Shown here piece after piece: positions 62,490-64,000 of a stretch of 64,000 nt of DNA. The notes beneath the pieces are model-generated. The model ran no database searches. It saw nothing but the letters and a program-made list of their open reading frames with translations, and was not told the DNA's origin. The position numbers and the translations under genes were made by a program. Every line of letters starts with the position of its first letter. Positions within the stretch are counted from its first letter, which is position 1. The stretch is taken from positions 248,001 to 312,000 of the forward strand of contig NZ_UFQO01000002.1 in the NCBI RefSeq assembly GCF_900497595.1, given 5' to 3'. Source of the DNA: Treponema pectinovorum. GTDB lineage: Bacteria; Spirochaetota; Spirochaetia; Treponematales; Treponemataceae.

Positions 62490-63536
62490 CTATCTATTCA
62501 TTTCAGATTGCCCTTCAGTTGATTGATGAGCTTTTATTATCGATTGAATTTCTGCAAAGTCTGAAACTGGAAGGTCTCCGAAAATTGTATTTTTTGTTGC
62601 ACAAGTCGCGTTTCCAAATTCTACCGCTTTTTGAGCATCGTCATATTTTAAAAGACCAAACAAGACACCAGCACAGTAAGCATCGCCGGAGCCAATCCTA
62701 TCTACAACATCAATTTCTCGGTAAGGCTCTTCTCTATAGAATTTGTCTAATCTTTTTAGATAAACAGTTGATCCAAAGGAATGAATTTTTGGACTTATTA
62801 CCTCGCGCTGCGAAGTTGCAATCAAACGGATATTTGGATAGTCGCGGCAGAATTCCCGATGCATTTCTTCCAAAGTTCCAGTTTTTCGGAACATTCTTCT
62901 GCAACTTTCTTCTGAAATAAAAAGGACATCGACATACGGCAAAACCTGTTTGATTGCATTGCGTGCAGTATCTTCGTCCCAAAGGCTTGTTCTATAGTTT
63001 ATGTCAAAGGCGATTCTTGCACCTTCTGCTTTGAATTTTTTTATCATATCTAGGGCAAGATTTCTTGTATTATCGCTCAATGCTAAGGTGATTCCAGACG
63101 TATAAAACATTCTAGTTTTTCCGTAGATATCTGAAGGAATTTCCGATTCTTGTATCTTTGTTATTGAAGAATTTTTTCTGTCGTATACAACAGTTGGTTT
63201 TCGAGGATAGGCTCCATTTTCGTAGTAGTAAATTCCAACCCGTGCTTCTGGGGATTCGTCAAAAATTATAAAATCGTCACTGACAGATGAAGAGCGAATT
63301 CTATTTTTTATGAAAGTTCCCAACTGATTTTTTGGAAGTCGAGTAATTATTCCCGAACGACAACCGAGAAGTGAAACTCCGCAGGCAACATTTAATTCAG
63401 CTCCGCCTGCGTGTTTTTTAAAAGTGTCGCTCTTGTAGATTAGTTCGTTTACAGGAGGCGAAAGTCTTAACATCGTTTCGCCAAAAGTAATTAAATCGAA
63501 TTCCTTATGTTCGTAAAATGCGTCTTTGTCGGCCAT
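62490..63536 (-). CDS. kdgK: PfkB-family sugar kinase, KDG-kinase-like
   Basis: A 348-residue ribokinase-family enzyme. Features are ITFGETMLRLSPP, HAGGAELNVACGVSLLG (substrate site), AFDINYRTSLW and the anion-hole/catalytic motif DRIGSGDAY with D285. The pattern resembles 2-keto-3-deoxygluconate kinases. With uxaB nearby it would phosphorylate KDG in uronate breakdown; this is inferred. The start is ATG 63536 after GAGG; the longer open frame upstream lacks a ribosome site. Confidence 0.82.
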   Translation of the reverse strand: MADKDAFYEHKEFDLITFGETMLRLSPPVNELIYKSDTFKKHAGGAELNVACGVSLLGCRSGIITRLPKNQLGTFIKNRIRSSSVSDDFIIFDESPEARVGIYYYENGAYPRKPTVVYDRKNSSITKIQESEIPSDIYGKTRMFYTSGITLALSDNTRNLALDMIKKFKAEGARIAFDINYRTSLWDEDTARNAIKQVLPYVDVLFISEESCRRMFRKTGTLEEMHREFCRDYPNIRLIATSQREVISPKIHSFGSTVYLKRLDKFYREEPYREIDVVDRIGSGDAYCAGVLFGLLKYDDAQKAVEFGNATCATKNTIFGDLPVSDFAEIQSIIKAHQSTEGQSEMNR

Positions 63537-63619
63537 AAAAACCTCTAAAAAAAGTATTTTTATAAGTTTAATGTTTAAAATGAAGTCTCTCAAGCGGTTT
63601 AATAAAATATTTTGATTTG

Positions 63620-63654
63620 TGGACTTTTACAATTCTGTCAATTATACTTACGTT
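63620..63654 (+). promoter_or_regulatory. Promoter of the last gene, apparently leaderless
   Basis: TGGACT at 63620-63625, 17-base spacer, TATACT at 63643-63648, then 6 bases to ATG 63655. Confidence 0.5.
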
Positions 63655-64000
63655 ATGGCAAAAAATTATGAAAAAAAAAATAATCAGACAGGACTTGCAC
63701 TTGCCTGTTGGATTTTAGGTTTTTTAGTTCTGCTTATAGTTTTTTTGATAAAACAAGACGATATTTATTCGAATTTAAAAAGTACACGATTTTTTGAAAG
63801 GCTCTTTGGAAAAACTCCGACATTTATTCAAAATCATGAAATAAATAAAGATAAATTGCCAGCGGAAGACGATTCTGTAATCAATCTTAGTCCAAAAGAT
63901 AAAATTAGCGACGATAAAATCGATTACGATAAAAATCTCCAAATAAAAGATGAAAAATCTTCTGAAAATATCGAAAACAAAAATATTGCGACATCGAAAA
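63655..64000 (+). CDS. Membrane-anchored protein, partial (runs off the window)
   Basis: 115 codons are visible. A short charged N-terminus is followed by one membrane helix (ALACWILGFLVLLIVFLI, about residues 15-32) and then a hydrophilic, Lys/Asp/Asn-rich stretch. The layout fits an inner-membrane anchored protein with a periplasmic domain beyond the window, such as a SPOR or peptidoglycan-active protein, but nothing visible proves this. Confidence 0.7.
   Translation, partial: MAKNYEKKNNQTGLALACWILGFLVLLIVFLIKQDDIYSNLKSTRFFERLFGKTPTFIQNHEINKDKLPAEDDSVINLSPKDKISDDKIDYDKNLQIKDEKSSENIENKNIATSK

Noticed and set aside
1-64000. CRISPR array, rRNA or tRNA genes
   Set aside because: No regularly spaced identical repeats and no cloverleaf or rRNA sequence were recognised on either strand.

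Overview
The window joins two kinds of DNA. Positions 1 to about 23268 are a GC-rich, Mu-like transposable prophage whose left end lies outside the window. Positions 23269 to 64000 are an AT-rich chromosome that looks like a carbohydrate-using, host-associated spirochaete of the Treponema type. The spirochaete call rests on the AT-rich coding style, spirochaete-like lipoprotein signals, the mix of sugar-use genes and repeat-rich intergenic islands. It is an inference, not a database result.

Prophage: early genes come first (winged-helix regulator, DUF3102-type protein, MuA transposase, MuB ATPase, two small genes, then GemA and Mor after a terminator). Late genes follow: gpI protease/scaffold, major head protein, gp35- and gp36-like proteins, gpG, gp37, sheath, tube, frameshifted tail chaperone, tape measure, gp43-gp48 baseplate genes and tail fibre. 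Downstream are three interchangeable tail-fibre ends, a serine invertase, a structured leader and, at the place where Mu keeps com/mom, a small ORF, an ABC-ATPase fused to a GNAT domain, and a formyltransferase-like protein. No terminase, portal, gp30 or lysis gene is visible. The right end matches the Mu right end and lies at about 23268, inside a host gene whose last 29 codons survive.

Chromosome, 23.5-37.3 kb: proA, proB and proC (minus strand), a hypothetical gene, purL, a thioredoxin-like lipoprotein, two CorC/CNNM-type membrane proteins, a cytidylate-kinase-like protein and a predicted outer-membrane barrel.

Chromosome, 37.4-51.2 kb: a pseudouridine synthase, an orphan adenine methyltransferase, a GH43 glycosidase, an oligopeptide/nickel-type ABC transporter split by an opposite-strand coaC, coaX, and the TrkA/TrkH potassium system.

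Chromosome, 51.4-64 kb: a DUF1848 gene framed by inverted repeats. Then comes a uronate-use region: tagaturonate reductase (uxaB), a very large LacI-sensor/pseudo-kinase/AraC regulator, an LplB/YtcP/LplA-type sugar importer without its own ATPase, an rRNA methyltransferase and a KDG-kinase-like sugar kinase. The genes point to pectin or galacturonide use.

Several chromosomal genes have a -10 box only 6 to 8 bases before the start codon, so leaderless mRNAs seem common. GC-rich repeat islands in inverted pairs sit around proA and the DUF1848 gene.
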